DNA from: JAJPKK01 sp963802745
GTDB lineage: Bacteria > Pseudomonadota > Alphaproteobacteria > Rhizobiales > Xanthobacteraceae
Reading direction: 5' to 3'
NCBI GenBank assembly: GCA_963802745.1
Contig: CAWDKL010000071.1
Span: 186,001 to 250,000 of the forward strand
Length of the DNA: 64,000 nucleotides
The first letter of the stretch is position 1. Each line of letters opens with the position of its first letter. A program made the translations under genes and the position numbers. Below the pieces are notes generated by a model. It was not told the DNA's origin and made no database searches. It was given only the letters and a program-made list of their open reading frames with translations. Below, piece after piece: positions 63,262-64,000 of this stretch.

Positions 63262-64000
63262 GCCATCAAAGCCTTGCGGGGGAACTTTTAGCGGAATGCT
63301 CCGCCTGCGGCTTCGCGAATGTGGCGGCTGCGCAATTCTGCGGCGGTTGCGGCAAGCCCCTCACGGCCGGTGGCAGCGTCGTGCCGGAGGCCGAGCGCCG
63401 CCATGTGTGTGTATTATTTTGCGACTTGGTTAATTTCGCCCCGCTAGCCCAAAGGCTGGACCCGGAGGACCTGCGGGAATTGCTGAGCGCGTATCAGCGC
63501 GCGTGTGGCGCTGTCGTGCTTCGGCATGGCGGCTTCGTTGCACAGTATTTGGGCGACGGCATCCTGGTATATTTCGGCTACCCGCATGCCCACGAGGATG
63601 ATGTCTCCCGTGTGGTAAAGTGCGGGCTTGAATTGGCGGAGACGGTGGAGCAGCTTGCGGCCTCGAACGGCGCGAGCGTGCGGGTCCGTATTGGGATTCA
63701 CGCCGGGCGCGTGGTGGTGGGTGCCTTGGGAGGCAGCGGGCGGTCCGAACGGCTGGCCGTTGGGGATACGCCCAATGTCGCGGCGCGGATTCATGCTGAG
63801 GCTGCGCCCGGTGAAGTCGTCATCTCGGATTCGCTGTGGCGGCTTCTGCCGGGCACGTTCGCCGTGGAACCCTTAGGCATTCGCCGGCTTAAGGGAATCG
63901 AGCGGCCGGTCGAACTGTTCAAGGTGGTGGCGTCGGGCGGCGAGGCCGCCGGTCTCAACATCCCGCGGACTCCCTTCATCGGCCGTGCCGGCGAGTGTGC
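63246..64000 (+). CDS. Adenylate/guanylate cyclase with N-terminal zinc ribbon (runs off the window)
   Basis: From GTG 63246 the protein has a zinc ribbon (CSACGFANVAAAQFCGGCG, CxxC-x11-CxxC, residues ~16-34), then a class III nucleotidyl-cyclase domain: RRHVCVLFCDLVNFAPLAQR (metal Asp), VAQYLGDGILVYFGYPHAHE (second Asp), VRVRIGIHAGRVVVGALGG, and LKGIERPVELFKVVA. At the window edge TPFIGRAGEC is the typical opening of the AAA-ATPase domain that follows in cyclase-ATPase-TPR regulators. Only ~250 residues are seen of a protein usually ~1100 long. Signalling role in the cytoplasm is inferred. Confidence 0.85.
   Translation, partial: MAGALGHQSLAGELLAECSACGFANVAAAQFCGGCGKPLTAGGSVVPEAERRHVCVLFCDLVNFAPLAQRLDPEDLRELLSAYQRACGAVVLRHGGFVAQYLGDGILVYFGYPHAHEDDVSRVVKCGLELAETVEQLAASNGASVRVRIGIHAGRVVVGALGGSGRSERLAVGDTPNVAARIHAEAAPGEVVISDSLWRLLPGTFAVEPLGIRRLKGIERPVELFKVVASGGEAAGLNIPRTPFIGRAGEC

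Overview
The window looks like a chromosomal segment of an alphaproteobacterium of the Hyphomicrobiales, most like Bradyrhizobium, Rhodopseudomonas or Pseudolabrys. This rests on high GC, a SAM-II riboswitch in front of metZ, the pcm-tolC pair, a double-length dCTP deaminase, a TctC/Bug solute-binding protein and several palindromic intergenic repeat types common in that group. No species can be named from the sequence alone.

Layout. (1) 1-2.7 kb: remnants of a deoxyhexose (O-antigen sugar) cluster, rfbG with an internal deletion and rfbH frameshifted, then a YhaV-type toxin with a ruined antitoxin. (2) 2.8-9.2 kb: core genes mutS, an ankyrin protein, dCTP deaminase and riboswitch-controlled metZ. 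mutS carries an in-frame insertion made of palindromic repeats. (3) 9.3-16.4 kb: a carbohydrate-type ABC importer (ATPase, two related solute-binding genes, two permeases) with single-base frameshifts and repeat insertions, then a secreted protein. (4) 16.6-19.6 kb: an EamA exporter and a KamA-type radical SAM enzyme coupled to two small membrane proteins. (5) 19.8-29.5 kb: an intact catabolic cluster of unknown substrate: PrpD-like, enolase-superfamily and ICL/PEP-mutase-like enzymes divergent from an SsuABC/TauABC-type importer and an aconitase/LeuCD-type hydro-lyase, closed by a TcuA-like flavoprotein dehydrogenase. (6) 29.5-32 kb: junk and a truncated amidase, ending in a 3' fragment of tRNA-Pro(CGG), probably an old integration site, then a frameshifted usp gene. 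(7) 32-37 kb: kdpFABC plus a 53-residue membrane protein missed by ordinary gene calling. (8) 37.1-40.5 kb: a CNNM/TlyC remnant and an intact UPF0182 membrane protein. (9) 40.5-53.3 kb: a gene graveyard (patatin, DUF2252, ParB, GGT, ModA, IS630 and integrase remnants) with a few intact genes (ion-channel-like protein, marR with a monooxygenase, O-methyltransferase, three secreted proteins, an FAD-linked oxidase). It ends at a tyrosine integrase pseudogene abutting a CAT-anticodon tRNA. (10) 53.5-64 kb: ordinary chromosome again: amidohydrolase, TctC-like protein, a secreted protein, tolC, pcm, a regulator sandwiched between a catalytically dead HtrA and an active HtrA, and the start of a cyclase/ATPase regulator.

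Single-base indels break many genes, including conserved ones (mutS, metZ, both sugar permeases). Most are insertions outside long homopolymers and they cluster in 1-15.4 kb and 30-54.5 kb, while 15.5-29.5 kb and 54.8-64 kb read cleanly. Residual assembly error is the simplest explanation for core genes; genuine decay is clear where large internal deletions are present (rfbG, parB, GGT, ModA, integrase).

The best candidates for new biology are the unassigned di/tricarboxylate-like catabolic cluster (19.8-29.5 kb), the repeat element embedded in mutS, and the dead-HtrA / pseudo-receiver / live-HtrA operon.
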